NCBI RefSeq assembly: GCF_009901525.1
Contig: NZ_CP019288.1
Location: forward strand, 434,001 to 498,000
Length of the DNA: 64,000 bases
Source of the DNA: Kordia antarctica
Lineage (GTDB): Bacteria; Bacteroidota; Bacteroidia; Flavobacteriales; Flavobacteriaceae
Direction of reading: 5' to 3'
The translations under genes were made by a program, and so were the position numbers. Of the stretch, positions 1 to 9,572 are shown piece by piece. Each line of letters starts with the position of its first letter. Position 1 is the stretch's first letter. Below the pieces are notes generated by a model, which worked only from the letters and a program-made list of their open reading frames with translations, ran no database searches and was not told where the DNA came from.

Positions 1-40
1 TCTCACTCAAACAACTTGAAAAATTATTGTAAAAATAAAA

Positions 41-108
41 CGTCTTTGCGAGGAAGTATGACGAAGTAATCTCAAAGTAGCAGATTGCTTCATTTCATTC
101 GCAATGAC
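41..108. repeat. Dispersed palindromic repeat, family B, copy 1
   Basis: Starts CGTCTTTGCGAGGAAG and ends GCAATGAC, so the ends are near inverted repeats; the middle holds CGAAGTAATCT and AGATTGCTTC. Closely related copies lie at 15609-15717 and 29567-29642, with a degraded one at 45931-45990. It is a REP-like non-coding element in the spacer upstream of hisF. No gene is visible in 1-177. Confidence 0.7.
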
Positions 109-177
109 AAAATAATAAAGTTAAGATTTAAAATTATTGAATCATTCAATTTTAAATCTTTTAATTAAATTTAAAAA

Positions 178-933
178 ATGCTCACAAAACGAATTATTCC
201 TTGTTTAGATATCAAAAATGGTAGAACCGTAAAAGGTGTCAACTTTGTGAATTTGCGCGATGCTGGCGATCCTGTGGAATTGGCGAAAATATACGCAAAC
301 GAAGGCGCAGACGAACTCGTATTTTTAGACATTTCGGCAACGGAAGAACGCAGAAAAACATTGCAAAAGCTTGTTTTAGATGTTGCTTCGCAAGTGGATA
401 TTCCATTTACAGTTGGCGGCGGAATTTCTTCTACGGAAGATGTTGATCGTTTGTTACAAGCTGGAGTAGACAAAGTTTCAATCAATTCGGCGGCTGTAAA
501 ACGTCCAGAATTAATCAATGAATTGGCTTCAAAATTTGGAAATCAATGTATTGTCGTTGCAATTGATGCAAAGCAAATTGAAGGCGAATGGATTGTACAT
601 TTAGTCGGCGGAAAAGTACCAACAAAATTAAACTTATTCGATTGGGCAAAAGAAGTCGCACAACGTGGCGCAGGCGAAATTCTATTCACATCGATGGACA
701 ATGATGGAACTAAAGACGGTTTTGCAAATGAAGCGTTGGCGAAATTATCAGAAATTGTAAATATTCCGATTATTGCTTCTGGTGGTGCTGGAAATATGAA
801 ACATTTTAAAGATACGTTTATCGATGGAAAAGCAGACGCGGCATTAGCTGCAAGCGTATTTCATTTCAAAGAAATTGGCATTCCTGAATTAAAAGCAAAT
901 TTAAAAAGTAATGGAATTAATGTGCGAATTTAA
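178..933 (+). CDS. hisF: Imidazole glycerol phosphate synthase subunit HisF
   Basis: This is the cyclase subunit of the HisF-HisH complex. It uses ammonia from HisH to turn PRFAR into imidazole glycerol phosphate and AICAR in histidine synthesis, in the cytoplasm. The 251-residue length is standard for this TIM barrel. The N-terminus ([18 protein letters not shown]) carries the catalytic Asp11, and the second catalytic Asp130 is in VVAIDAK; the phosphate-binding loops FTVGGGIS and ASGGAG are also present. The ATG sits directly after an AT-rich leader. hisIE follows 205 bp downstream on the same strand, so these are probably the last genes of a his operon that starts outside the window; the spacer between them is filled with repeats. 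Confidence 0.98.
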   Translation: MLTKRIIPCLDIKNGRTVKGVNFVNLRDAGDPVELAKIYANEGADELVFLDISATEERRKTLQKLVLDVASQVDIPFTVGGGISSTEDVDRLLQAGVDKVSINSAAVKRPELINELASKFGNQCIVVAIDAKQIEGEWIVHLVGGKVPTKLNLFDWAKEVAQRGAGEILFTSMDNDGTKDGFANEALAKLSEIVNIPIIASGGAGNMKHFKDTFIDGKADAALAASVFHFKEIGIPELKANLKSNGINVRI

Positions 934-1138
934 ACATGAAATTATAAATGTTGAATGCTGAATTTTAAATGCCAATTCGAGCACAGTCGAGAATCCTTAG
1001 AAGTTAAAAGTATTTCTCGATATAAAATTTCTTTGAAATTTCACTCGAAATGACGCTCAAGTCCAAAATGAAAATTAATTTTTCTCATAAACTCATAAAC
1101 TCATAAACTCATAAACTCATAAACTCATAAACTCATAA
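934..1138. other. hisF-hisIE spacer with dispersed and tandem repeats
   Basis: No gene is seen. The spacer holds a family A palindromic repeat (about 986-1055; TTTCTCGATA ... ACTCGAAATGACGCT) followed by an 8-bp tandem array running into the hisIE start codon. The same order of elements recurs after hisIE at 1739-2056, so the spacer appears duplicated around hisIE. Confidence 0.7.
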
Positions 1139-1139
1139 A
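1084..1139 (+). repeat. 8-bp tandem repeat (CTCATAAA) x7
   Basis: Seven perfect copies of CTCATAAA in a row. The last A of the seventh copy is the A of the hisIE ATG, so the array forms the whole region just 5' of the start codon. A longer array of the same unit follows hisIE. Confidence 0.95.
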
Positions 1140-1738
1140 TGAACATCAACTTCAATAAAAATAACGACGGATTAGTTCCAGTAATAATTCAAGACAATAC
1201 GACTAAAAATGTATTAATGTTGGGTTATATGAACGATGAAGCGTATCAAAAAACAGTAGCGACAAACAAAGTAACTTTCTTCAGTAGAACAAAACAACGT
1301 TTGTGGACAAAAGGTGAGGAAAGTGGAAATTTTCTAAACTTAGTCAGTATTCAAAATGATTGTGATGAAGATACCTTATTAATCAAAGTAAATCCTGTTG
1401 GACCGACGTGTCACAAAGGTTCTGAAACGTGTTGGAACGAAGAAAACACAGCTTCATATGGTTTTTTAAGTCAATTAGAAGATACGATTCAAGATCGTAA
1501 AGAAAATGCTGATGATGAAAAAAGTTATGTCGCTTCATTATTCAGAAAAGGTATGAACAAAATAGCGCAAAAAGTAGGAGAAGAAGCTGTAGAAGTTGTC
1601 ATTGAAGCAAAAGATGATAATGACGATTTATTCCTAAGCGAAAGTGCCGATTTATTGTTTCATTACTTAATTCTATTGCAAGCAAAAGGTTTCAAGCTGA
1701 ATGATATTGTGGATGTTTTGAAAAGTCGGGGAAAATAA
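1139..1738 (+). CDS. hisIE: Bifunctional phosphoribosyl-AMP cyclohydrolase / phosphoribosyl-ATP pyrophosphatase
   Basis: Catalyses steps 2 and 3 of histidine synthesis (PR-ATP to PR-AMP, then ring opening to ProFAR). The 199 residues match the usual HisI-HisE fusion. The HisI half (about 1-105) has the metal-binding acidic cluster D74, D76, D78 and three cysteines C75, C91 and C98 spaced 16 and 7 as in the zinc site of characterised HisI enzymes. The HisE half (about 110-199) has the helical MazG-like motif EEAVEVVIEAKDD and SADLLFHYLILL. The start ATG overlaps the last unit of an 8-bp tandem array, with no Shine-Dalgarno sequence, so translation may depend on the A-rich repeat leader. Confidence 0.97.
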   Translation: MNINFNKNNDGLVPVIIQDNTTKNVLMLGYMNDEAYQKTVATNKVTFFSRTKQRLWTKGEESGNFLNLVSIQNDCDEDTLLIKVNPVGPTCHKGSETCWNEENTASYGFLSQLEDTIQDRKENADDEKSYVASLFRKGMNKIAQKVGEEAVEVVIEAKDDNDDLFLSESADLLFHYLILLQAKGFKLNDIVDVLKSRGK

Positions 1739-2112
1739 TATTTTAAATTTTGAATGCTAAATGTTGAATTTTAAATACCAATTCTAATACAGTCGAGAAT
1801 CCTTAGAAGTTAAAAGTATTTCTCGATAGTTCTGCTGAGTTCATCGAAGTACAAAATTTCTTTGAAATTTTACTCGAAATGACGCTAGAGTCCAAAATAA
1901 AAATTAATTTTCTCATAAACTCATAAACTCATAAACTCATAAACTCATAAACTCATAAACTCATAAACTCATAAACTCATAAACTCATAAACTCATAAAC
2001 TCATAAACTCATAAACTCATAAACTCATAAACTCATAAACTCATAAACTCATAAACTGAAAGCAAAGCGACCAAAATTTTCCCTATCATTGCACAGTCAT
2101 TAGCACAAAACT
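1739..2112. other. Repeat-filled spacer after hisIE
   Basis: No gene is seen. The spacer contains a family A palindromic repeat at about 1793-1886 (the same element as at 986-1055, with a roughly 20-bp insertion), then 18 tandem copies of CTCATAAA. The stretch from TGAATGCT to the array start is a recognisable copy of the spacer before hisIE. Confidence 0.7.
1912..2055 (+). repeat. 8-bp tandem repeat (CTCATAAA) x18
   Basis: Eighteen perfect, uninterrupted copies of CTCATAAA (144 bp). It has no spacers, so it is a simple tandem array and not a CRISPR. It ends 57 bp before the next coding start. Its perfect identity suggests recent expansion by slippage. Confidence 0.97.
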
Positions 2113-2499
2113 ATGTTCGAACAACTATTTTACAAAGCGATTCTGAGTTATAAATCGCAATCAAAAAAGCGAAAACATCAAAAAGTGATTTCGTTGGCAA
2201 CGCTATATATTACGGCGGTTCATTTAAGTATTTTATTCGTGTTGTGTATAATTTTGGTAAAAGCAACAGGCAGTAGTTTTTTACGATTCTATGAAATTTA
2301 TACGCCAATATTTTATTTAGCTTTGACAGGAATTGTCTTGTATATATTTAATGCGTTGTATTACAATGGAAAACGTTTACTACAAATAAAAAACAGAGCC
2401 ATTCAAGGAAAAGTTGAAGCTACCGAAGCCTGGAAACTTTGGATAGTTCCTATTGTTATTTTCGGTTTAGGCCTAATTTTACTCCAAACAACTAGATAA
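2113..2499 (+). CDS. Small membrane protein of unknown function
   Basis: Not recognised. The 128-residue protein has a basic N-terminal segment (KSQSKKRKHQK, about 15-25) followed by three hydrophobic stretches likely to cross the membrane: about 32-52 (YITAVHLSILFVLCIILV), about 64-82 and about 108-125 (LWIVPIVIFGLGLILL). No catalytic motif is seen. It lies between the 18-copy tandem array and a TruA-like gene on the same strand. The ATG is the first in frame after the spacer. Real coding is likely from its consistent composition and hydrophobic pattern; function is unknown. Confidence 0.75.
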   Translation: MFEQLFYKAILSYKSQSKKRKHQKVISLATLYITAVHLSILFVLCIILVKATGSSFLRFYEIYTPIFYLALTGIVLYIFNALYYNGKRLLQIKNRAIQGKVEATEAWKLWIVPIVIFGLGLILLQTTR

Positions 2500-2630
2500 A
2501 TTGAGTAGTGAAAAATTTAAAGTGAAAAGTTACTTAACTGTACGTCGCTGATATGTGTTGACCACTTTTAACAAATCAACGAACAAACAAATTAACAAAA
2601 AGGAGCAAAGCGACAAAAACCCAAAATCCA

Positions 2631-3419
2631 TTGCAAAGAAAACGCTATTACTATCTCATCACGCTACAATACTTAGGATTTCGCTATCATGGTTGGCAAA
2701 AACAACCAGATGTGAACACAGTTCAGCGAATGACAGAGCGAACATTAGCGTATGTATTTGGACATAAAAACTTCAAATTATTAGCTTCTGGTCGTACCGA
2801 TGCAAAAGTTTCGGCAAACGAAATTGCCATTGAATTATTTCTTGACAATGAAACCCTCGATATTCCTGCGTTTTTACCTGTTTTCAATCAAAACTTACCA
2901 CAAGACATTCGCGCATTAGCGATTACGGAAACGAATGAAAAATTCAACATCATTCAGCATCCGAAAGTAAAAGAATACATCTATTTATTTGCGTTTGGTG
3001 AAAAATATCATCCGTTTTCAGCGCCATACATGACCAATATTTTGGGCGATTTAGATGTTGAATTAATGAAAAAAGGAGCAAAGCTGTTTGAAGGAAATCA
3101 CTACTTAAAAACCTATTGCTACAAACCTACGGAACATACCATTTTACAAGGAGAAATTGAGTTATGTGAAATCGTGAAAAACGAAATCTACACAGCGAAT
3201 TTCTTTCCAGAACAAAGTTTTGTATTGCGTGTGCAAGGTGCAGGATTCAAGCGACATCAAATTCGCATGATGATGGGAACATTAATTTTATTGGGAAAAC
3301 ACGAACTCGATTTAGACTTTATCGAACGTTCATTAGTACCAGATTCTACACTAGAAGTCAACTATATTGCGCCAGCTTCTGGTTTGATTTTGAATAAAAT
3401 GACGTTTAAAGATTTATGA
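2631..3419 (+). CDS. truA: TruA-like tRNA pseudouridine synthase
   Basis: Predicted to isomerise uridine to pseudouridine in the tRNA anticodon arm. The N-terminus (YYLITLQYLGFRYHGWQKQ) and the catalytic-Asp motif GRTDAKVSAN (about residues 55-64) mark the TruA fold; the usual motif is GRTDAGVHA, so two normally conserved residues are replaced. C-terminal motif: GAGFKRHQIRMMMGTL. The length of 262 is normal for TruA. The reading frame begins with TTG at 2631, with AAGGAG about 25 bp upstream; no ATG precedes the conserved region, so either TTG is the start or the true start is another rare codon. The divergent motif leaves open a TruA paralogue with another target. Confidence 0.85.
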   Translation: MQRKRYYYLITLQYLGFRYHGWQKQPDVNTVQRMTERTLAYVFGHKNFKLLASGRTDAKVSANEIAIELFLDNETLDIPAFLPVFNQNLPQDIRALAITETNEKFNIIQHPKVKEYIYLFAFGEKYHPFSAPYMTNILGDLDVELMKKGAKLFEGNHYLKTYCYKPTEHTILQGEIELCEIVKNEIYTANFFPEQSFVLRVQGAGFKRHQIRMMMGTLILLGKHELDLDFIERSLVPDSTLEVNYIAPASGLILNKMTFKDL

Positions 3420-3602
3420 AACTAAAAAACATTTCTTGTTTATATTATTCATGTACGACATTAATAAATACTAGTATGAGTGAAGTAACAACTATCAAGA
3501 CGATAACCGACAAACTTTACTATCATCAAATTTAGGAATTTGAACATTAAATCTTGACTACTTGAAGATTTTACCTACTTTTGAGGAGTTTTATGTATAA
3601 TT

Positions 3603-5243
3603 ATGAATTTGGGCAAAGAAATAACAGAAGCAACTTTTGAATGGGTTGAGAAATTGGCATCTTCTAATGATGTAAAAATAAGTGATGAAGATTTCAAGAA
3701 ATTAGAAAATGATTATTTCAGAGGAAACAAGAATAATTGGTTTTCTGAAATTGAAGATGACGAGCCTTATATCGATTGGGATAAAGAAAAATGTAAGATT
3801 TTTTGGGAATTAATTAGAAAATACTGCATGCCAAGAGGTGAAGAGTTAGGAGTTTATCTATTTAGCGGATATATATTTCCTTCATTTGATGGGTTTAATT
3901 TTTTCTCTTTTGAAAAAGAATTTAAGTATCGGGTTGATTTTTCTGATTCTTATTTTTTAGGAGGTATCTTCATTGCTTATACACTATTCAAATCAGATGT
4001 TCTCATAAATAATTGTAAATTCTACTCAAATTCATTTTTTCTAAAATCTGAATTTGAAGGAAAACTAACTTTTAAAGAATCTTTTTTTAAAGATAAATTA
4101 GAGTTTGAAGAGAATATTTTTTCAAATAATAAGACGGTTTTATTCAGAAATGTACAATTTGAAAAGGCTGTAGGTTTCTATAAATCAGAATTTTTAAATG
4201 AAACAGCATTTAAGGATTGTGTTTTTCATAATGATTTTCTATTATTGGATTCTATTATATCAAAAAAAATGTTTTTTATTGATATTGAGTTTGAGGGAAA
4301 TAATTCATTTATAAATTTAGTAGAAAATCCTCAATTAATATTTGATAATTGTTATAAGAAAATAGATATTAATTTAGTCAGTGATATTATTTATTCAGAA
4401 GTTAAAATGTTGAAACAAAGTTACTATAATTATAGTTACAAAAATGTTTTATCCCCTGAAGGATTTATTAATTATTATGAAAAACTATCATATAAAAATG
4501 AACAGAAATATCCTCATTTTTTAAAAAAATCATATAAAGACAGAAATAAAATTCTCAAAAAATTTTTTCTTAAAGAACATAGAATAAAAAATATAGACAT
4601 CTACTTTAAAGGTATAAATCTCAATAATTCAATTTTTCGAAGAATGGATATGAGTAATTCAAAATTTTATGATACTTTTTTTTACAAAACTATATTTGAA
4701 AAGTGTACTTGGGGACTTTCAAATAGAGGAAGTAGAATAAAACTTTATGAAGAGAATGATATTATAAATAAAAAAAGGGGATTTTTGCCGCTTGAAGAAC
4801 AATATCGACAACTAAAAAAAAACTTTGAAGATTCAAAAGATTGGGAATTGTCAAGTAAAGCTTATTATAGCGAAATGGAGATGCGTTTTTTACGCTATAA
4901 AAAAGAATATAAATTATCTTCAGTTAAGTCCAATATTGTACTTCTATTATTTTGGATTTATAAATTTTTTGGAGGATACCTTCAAAGTTATGTGAGACCT
5001 TTTTTCTTTTTAATTTTATCAACCTTTATTATTTTTCCGATTATTTATGGATGGTCAGATACATTAAAAGAAATAATTTTAAATCTTTCAAATGGAAAAC
5101 CATTTCAAATGAGTATTGATGCAACAGTCGCATTTTATAGTTTTGAATATGAAAATCATTGGGGTTTGTATCGAATACAATCTTTTATATCAGTAATTTT
5201 AATTACTTTTTTTATTTTGGCTTTGCGAAAAAGGTTCAAATAG
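3603..5243 (+). CDS. Membrane-anchored protein with degenerate pentapeptide-like repeats
   Basis: 546 residues, very AT-rich. Residues about 1-95 are hydrophilic and acidic. From about 100 to 260 and again at about 340-380 there are repeated short units with a central Phe or Leu every five residues (CKFYSNSFF, ESFFKDKLEFEENIF, DCVFHNDFLLLDSII, NNSIFRRMDMSNSKF), typical of a pentapeptide-repeat beta-helix. The last 110 residues hold two likely membrane segments (FFFLILSTFIIFPIIYGW and SVILITFFILALRK) with a hydrophilic stretch between them, an arrangement seen in pentapeptide proteins with a C-terminal channel-like region. It stands alone, with no operon partner. Its role is unknown; local base composition is more AT-rich than that of neighbouring genes, which could mean transfer. 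Confidence 0.75.
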   Translation: MNLGKEITEATFEWVEKLASSNDVKISDEDFKKLENDYFRGNKNNWFSEIEDDEPYIDWDKEKCKIFWELIRKYCMPRGEELGVYLFSGYIFPSFDGFNFFSFEKEFKYRVDFSDSYFLGGIFIAYTLFKSDVLINNCKFYSNSFFLKSEFEGKLTFKESFFKDKLEFEENIFSNNKTVLFRNVQFEKAVGFYKSEFLNETAFKDCVFHNDFLLLDSIISKKMFFIDIEFEGNNSFINLVENPQLIFDNCYKKIDINLVSDIIYSEVKMLKQSYYNYSYKNVLSPEGFINYYEKLSYKNEQKYPHFLKKSYKDRNKILKKFFLKEHRIKNIDIYFKGINLNNSIFRRMDMSNSKFYDTFFYKTIFEKCTWGLSNRGSRIKLYEENDIINKKRGFLPLEEQYRQLKKNFEDSKDWELSSKAYYSEMEMRFLRYKKEYKLSSVKSNIVLLLFWIYKFFGGYLQSYVRPFFFLILSTFIIFPIIYGWSDTLKEIILNLSNGKPFQMSIDATVAFYSFEYENHWGLYRIQSFISVILITFFILALRKRFK

Positions 5244-5372
5244 TAGATGCTTAAAATAGACTTTTTCTAAACTCTCTATTTTGAACCACAAATTATCACT
5301 ATTTTAAAGCCAACACAAAATTTACAAAGTCCAAAAAGTCAAAGCAAGTCTAAAAATCTAAACAAGTCTAAA

Positions 5373-6674
5373 TTAATACCTTCTCCTAGAATTCGGTTTC
5401 TTCTTTTTAGCAGAAGAACTATCACTATTAGAATTAGATTTCCTATTTCGTTGGCTTCCGCCAGAAGTCCCTTTTGATTCCTGTTTCGGTTTTCTAGAAG
5501 GGCGTTGTCCTCGTTTTTCTGGTTCTGGTGGCGTATAATTTGGATCTGCCTCAAAACCTTCAATCTCTTCTGAAACGAGTTTTTCTCCTAATAACTTTTC
5601 AATTCCTCTAACATATTCATATTCTTCCGCAGAAACTAAAGAAATCGCTTCTCCACTTGCGCCAGCACGACCTGTACGACCAATTCTGTGGACATAATCC
5701 TCAGGAACATTTGGCAATTCGTAATTTACCACATGTGGCAATAATGGAATATCCAAACCACGCGCGGCAATATCTGTTGCAACTAAAATACGAATGTTTC
5801 CTTTCTTAAAACCATCCAATGCTTTTGTTCGCGCATTCTGTGTTTTATTTCCATGAATCGCTGCCGAACTAATATTGCTAGAAACTAATTTCTTACTCAA
5901 TCTATTTGCGCCATGTTTTGTTCGTGTAAACACTAAAACTTGACTCCAATTGCCTTCTGAAATCAACTTAATCAGCAACTCAGATTTTTGCGGTTTATCA
6001 ACTCTATACACTTTCTGAATCACTTTCTCAGCAGTTGTATTCTCGGGAGTTGCTTCCACAGAAACAGGATTATGTAAAATACTTTGTGCTAACTTTCTAA
6101 TATCTTTCGAAAAAGTAGCCGAAAACAATAAATTCTGACGTCTCTTCGGAACGAGTGCGATCACACGTTTAATATCGCGCAAAAATCCCATATCCAACAT
6201 TCTATCGGCTTCATCTAAAACTAAAATTTCAACTTTCGATAATGACAATGCTCCTTGATTTTGCAAATCGAGCAATCTTCCTGGCGTAGCGACTAAAATA
6301 TCAACACCATTTCGTAAGGTTGCAATTTGTGGTCTGGCATTTACACCTCCAAAAATCACGGTAGAACGAATATCTAAAAAAGTACCATATTCTTGTACGT
6401 TCGCATAAATTTGTGCTGCCAGTTCTCGCGTTGGTGTTAAGATTAACGCTCTAATTGGTCTTCTGCGTAATGGCGGTTCTTGTGATAATAATTGCAACAT
6501 TGGCAACGTAAAACCTGCTGTTTTTCCAGTCCCAGTTTGGGCGGAAGCCAACACATCTTTACCTTGTAATACTAATGGAATTGCTTTTTCTTGAATAATA
6601 GAAGGCGTAGTATACCCTTTTTTGCTGATTGCACGTAATAATGCATCAGATAATCCTAATGATTTGAATGACAT
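5373..6674 (-). CDS. rhlE: DEAD-box ATP-dependent RNA helicase, RhlE-like
   Basis: Unwinds RNA duplexes using ATP; such enzymes act in ribosome assembly and RNA decay. Counting from the chosen Met: Q-motif region with Q28, Walker A AQTGTGKT at 45-52, then [12 protein letters not shown] in [15 protein letters not shown], and [10 protein letters not shown] in the second RecA domain. The tail after about residue 370 is basic and Ser/Asn-rich ([13 protein letters not shown], ending [11 protein letters not shown]), a common RNA-binding extension. The open frame extends 14 codons further upstream, but the conserved family start ([16 protein letters not shown]) is at 6674, so that start is used. Divergent from the oxidase operon at 6867. 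Confidence 0.95.
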   Translation of the reverse strand: MSFKSLGLSDALLRAISKKGYTTPSIIQEKAIPLVLQGKDVLASAQTGTGKTAGFTLPMLQLLSQEPPLRRRPIRALILTPTRELAAQIYANVQEYGTFLDIRSTVIFGGVNARPQIATLRNGVDILVATPGRLLDLQNQGALSLSKVEILVLDEADRMLDMGFLRDIKRVIALVPKRRQNLLFSATFSKDIRKLAQSILHNPVSVEATPENTTAEKVIQKVYRVDKPQKSELLIKLISEGNWSQVLVFTRTKHGANRLSKKLVSSNISSAAIHGNKTQNARTKALDGFKKGNIRILVATDIAARGLDIPLLPHVVNYELPNVPEDYVHRIGRTGRAGASGEAISLVSAEEYEYVRGIEKLLGEKLVSEEIEGFEADPNYTPPEPEKRGQRPSRKPKQESKGTSGGSQRNRKSNSNSDSSSAKKKKPNSRRRY

Positions 6675-6866
6675 AAAAATTGTTTGTGAAATGACAATTT
6701 TTATATAAAACCTCATTTCCTAATGAAGCCGCAAGGTACGGCTAATTTCTATTACTTGTCTTGTTTATTTAAAATACAAAAATCACGTACAACTACGTAT
6801 TGTTCATCTTACAAATTCAAACTAATTTACGTATTTTTAAATCCAAACCTTAACCCAAACCCAAAC

Positions 6867-9557
6867 ATGAACCATACTTTTGAATTTCTAGGAAGTACAA
6901 ACCTAATAGACAATGATTTAAGCAAGACTGATTTTCAAACGTCAGATTTTAGCTTACAATGTTGGATAAAAACCGAAAGATCTGGTGAAATTCTCTCAAA
7001 ATCATCCAAAAACACTTCTTTTTCATTACATATAAATGAACAAGGAAACGTTGTTTTTTCTGTTAAAACAGCAACAGAAACACAAAATAGTATAGCAACG
7101 AATGTATCTGTTTTAGATGAAAATTGGTATCATATTACTGCGGTAAAAACAACTGCATTTTTATACTTATATATAAATGATCTTGCGTTACAGATTGAAA
7201 ACAGTACAAAAACACTCAAAACGGGAACCAAAGAAGAACTATTTTCAATAGGAGGAAGCTCAGAAGAAAATTTATTTCAAGGAATCATAAGTCAAGTCGC
7301 TATTTGGAACAAAGCGTTGCTTGAAAATGAAGTTTCAAAAATAATTCAAGAAACTGATATTACAAATACTGACGGATTACTGAAAATTTATGATTTTGTT
7401 GATGGATACATTCCATTAGATAAATTCAAACTATCTGTAACACTAAAAATAAAAAATACGTCGTTTGAAGCGTTAGAATTAACTGATTTAGTGATGACAG
7501 ATGTAAATATTCCATCACGCATTAATGTTGATGAAGAAGTGACGATTCGTTTAGAAAGCGGTGCATTTCCTGTCATCAATGCAGCATTTCAATACAAAAA
7601 TAGAAGCGGAAGCACGCTAATTACGGTCAAAAAGAACTTAGATCGTTTCAACACTTCTATCATAACTTTATCAGATAAAGATTTAGTAGACGATTTAGCA
7701 ATCAAAGAAAATGAAACGTTTATTTCTAAAGCGGAATTAAATATTGGCGAAAATATGATTGTGGTCAACATGCGAAATCTGTACAATTTCTTAAATGGAT
7801 TGCGCGGTTATCTAAAATGTGATCAAATACAAACGCCCGGCGGAAACTTATTGGATGAAATAGAATACAACAAAGCGAGTCAAGTATTCAATCGTAGATT
7901 TCAACCAAAACCGTTTGCGATTATTTATTGTGAATCTACCGAAGATGTACAACGTGTTTACAAAGATGCAATTGCGAATAACTTACCAATCAGAGTGCGA
8001 TCTGGCGGACACGATCATGAAGCAGAATGTTCAGGAACTGATGTAATTTTATTAGATCTGTCAAGAATAAATCATGTGGAAGTCAGTCATAACAAGAAAT
8101 TTGCGCGTATCGGACCGGGAAATCGTTTCAAAGATTTAACGCCACAACTTGCCGATGAAGGTGTTATGATTCCGCATGGAACTTGTGCAACCGTTGGTGT
8201 TGCAGGATTTACATTTGGCGGCGGTTGGGGACCGTGGACCCGAAAACATGGAATGAATTGTGAAGGCTTAGTTGGTGCAACAGTTGTTTTAGGAAATGGA
8301 GAAATTGTAAAACTTCAAACAGATTACACGGACAAAGAAGATTTGTTATGGGCGTTAAAAGGCGGTGGCGGAATGAGTTACGGAATTGTAACCGAATTGC
8401 AATTAGAAGTATTTCCGTTGCCGGAAGAATTAATAAAATTTGAACTCGAATGGAATCCGTATGATGAAAATGATCCTTCTATATTGCATGAAAACACACG
8501 AACAAAAAATGTGCTTCAAGCTTGGGAAAACGTCATCATGAACAAAGATATTCCAACTTCTGATGAATTTACAAACGATCAACTCATAGGAACAAACTTG
8601 AAAATTTCGGGGAAACATCTACAAGGAGATCTAGATGATTTTAAACCTGAAAATGAAATTCACAACTGTATCATGTATGGATATTGGCAAGGAACAGAAA
8701 AAAGTTTATTAGCTTTTGTTAAAACTTCTTTTATGATAGCGATGCCAGAAGAATTACGCTTAATCGGGAAAGGCGGACAACGTTTAAATTATGCTGATGA
8801 TGGTTTAATGAGTGCTTGGGACAGAGAATCGTTTAGTACAATTAAAAGAAAAATAAAGTTTGGACAAGAAGATCGTGCAATGACAGAAAATGATGCGCCA
8901 ATGTCCATTCAAACTCAGGAAGAAACATATGATAAAGTATACAAAATCAATGAAATTCTTCTAACAAGTAATGGATTAGATACTGCATCAAAAACAGAAA
9001 CATTCACGCCAGTTTCTAATAAAAAACCGTTGCCACCAGATTTAGATGCGCCAGCGCCACACAAAATTACATCACGATTTGCCGATAAAGGTGGATTGGG
9101 CGATGTAGGAGCAAACCAACTCATACGTTCGTTAACCTCAAAGTTGATTTTGGATGACAGCAGAAAATTAGGATTATTTACCTATATTACTTTAGGCGCA
9201 ATGGTTGGCGAATATTATGATAACATGTCAGAAGAAGCAAAAGCGAGAAGTGCATTTCCATATAAAGACAAAGCGTATACAATTCAATACCAAACTTGGT
9301 GGAATACGGAGTTGATTCAAAAAGAGCAAGAACAAAACAATGAAGTTTACAATCGTACAAACAGAGCATTAGATTGGATGCAAGTCTGTCGTGATTACAA
9401 AATAGAAAATTCTGGAGGCTCGTTTATCAGTTTCAAAGATGCTTCCATTCCTACGGAAACGTATTTTGCTGAGAATTATCAAGCATTAAAAGACGTAAAA
9501 AAAACGTATTCAGAAGATCCATTAAATCATTTCAGAACACGAAAAACAATTATATAA
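6867..9557 (+). CDS. LamG-like domain fused to berberine-bridge-type FAD oxidase
   Basis: A two-part protein of 896 residues from the ATG at 6867, which follows an untranslatable-looking Asn/Pro-rich leader. Residues about 1-160 look like a LamG/concanavalin-type lectin fold (FSLQCWIKTERSGE, ENWYHITAVK, GIISQVAIWNKALLENE). About 175-300 form a beta-rich linker domain. The rest is an FAD-linked oxidase of the PCMH/BBE type: H382 in RVRSGGHDHEAE and C440 in HGTCATVGVAGFTFGGG match the two residues that hold FAD by a bicovalent bond. Such enzymes oxidise sugars, phenols or alkaloids and release hydrogen peroxide. No classical signal peptide is seen. The LodA-like gene starts 15 bp downstream, so they are probably co-transcribed. 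A paralogue without the lectin-like part is at 60012-61637. Confidence 0.85.
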   Translation: MNHTFEFLGSTNLIDNDLSKTDFQTSDFSLQCWIKTERSGEILSKSSKNTSFSLHINEQGNVVFSVKTATETQNSIATNVSVLDENWYHITAVKTTAFLYLYINDLALQIENSTKTLKTGTKEELFSIGGSSEENLFQGIISQVAIWNKALLENEVSKIIQETDITNTDGLLKIYDFVDGYIPLDKFKLSVTLKIKNTSFEALELTDLVMTDVNIPSRINVDEEVTIRLESGAFPVINAAFQYKNRSGSTLITVKKNLDRFNTSIITLSDKDLVDDLAIKENETFISKAELNIGENMIVVNMRNLYNFLNGLRGYLKCDQIQTPGGNLLDEIEYNKASQVFNRRFQPKPFAIIYCESTEDVQRVYKDAIANNLPIRVRSGGHDHEAECSGTDVILLDLSRINHVEVSHNKKFARIGPGNRFKDLTPQLADEGVMIPHGTCATVGVAGFTFGGGWGPWTRKHGMNCEGLVGATVVLGNGEIVKLQTDYTDKEDLLWALKGGGGMSYGIVTELQLEVFPLPEELIKFELEWNPYDENDPSILHENTRTKNVLQAWENVIMNKDIPTSDEFTNDQLIGTNLKISGKHLQGDLDDFKPENEIHNCIMYGYWQGTEKSLLAFVKTSFMIAMPEELRLIGKGGQRLNYADDGLMSAWDRESFSTIKRKIKFGQEDRAMTENDAPMSIQTQEETYDKVYKINEILLTSNGLDTASKTETFTPVSNKKPLPPDLDAPAPHKITSRFADKGGLGDVGANQLIRSLTSKLILDDSRKLGLFTYITLGAMVGEYYDNMSEEAKARSAFPYKDKAYTIQYQTWWNTELIQKEQEQNNEVYNRTNRALDWMQVCRDYKIENSGGSFISFKDASIPTETYFAENYQALKDVKKTYSEDPLNHFRTRKTII

Positions 9558-9572
9558 TCAACCATAAAACCT

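Noticed and set aside
1912-2055. CRISPR-like array
   Set aside because: The units are 8 bp, perfect and contiguous, with no spacers and no cas genes; a simple tandem repeat.
2555-2767. 70-codon plus-strand frame overlapping the TruA-like gene
   Set aside because: It overlaps the conserved TruA start in another frame, has low-complexity Asn/Lys sequence and no homology-like pattern.
6723-6866. N-terminal extension of the LamG-flavin oxidase
   Set aside because: The 48 residues are low-complexity (NPNLNPNPN) and overlap the divergent promoter region; the ATG at 6867 begins the lectin-like fold.
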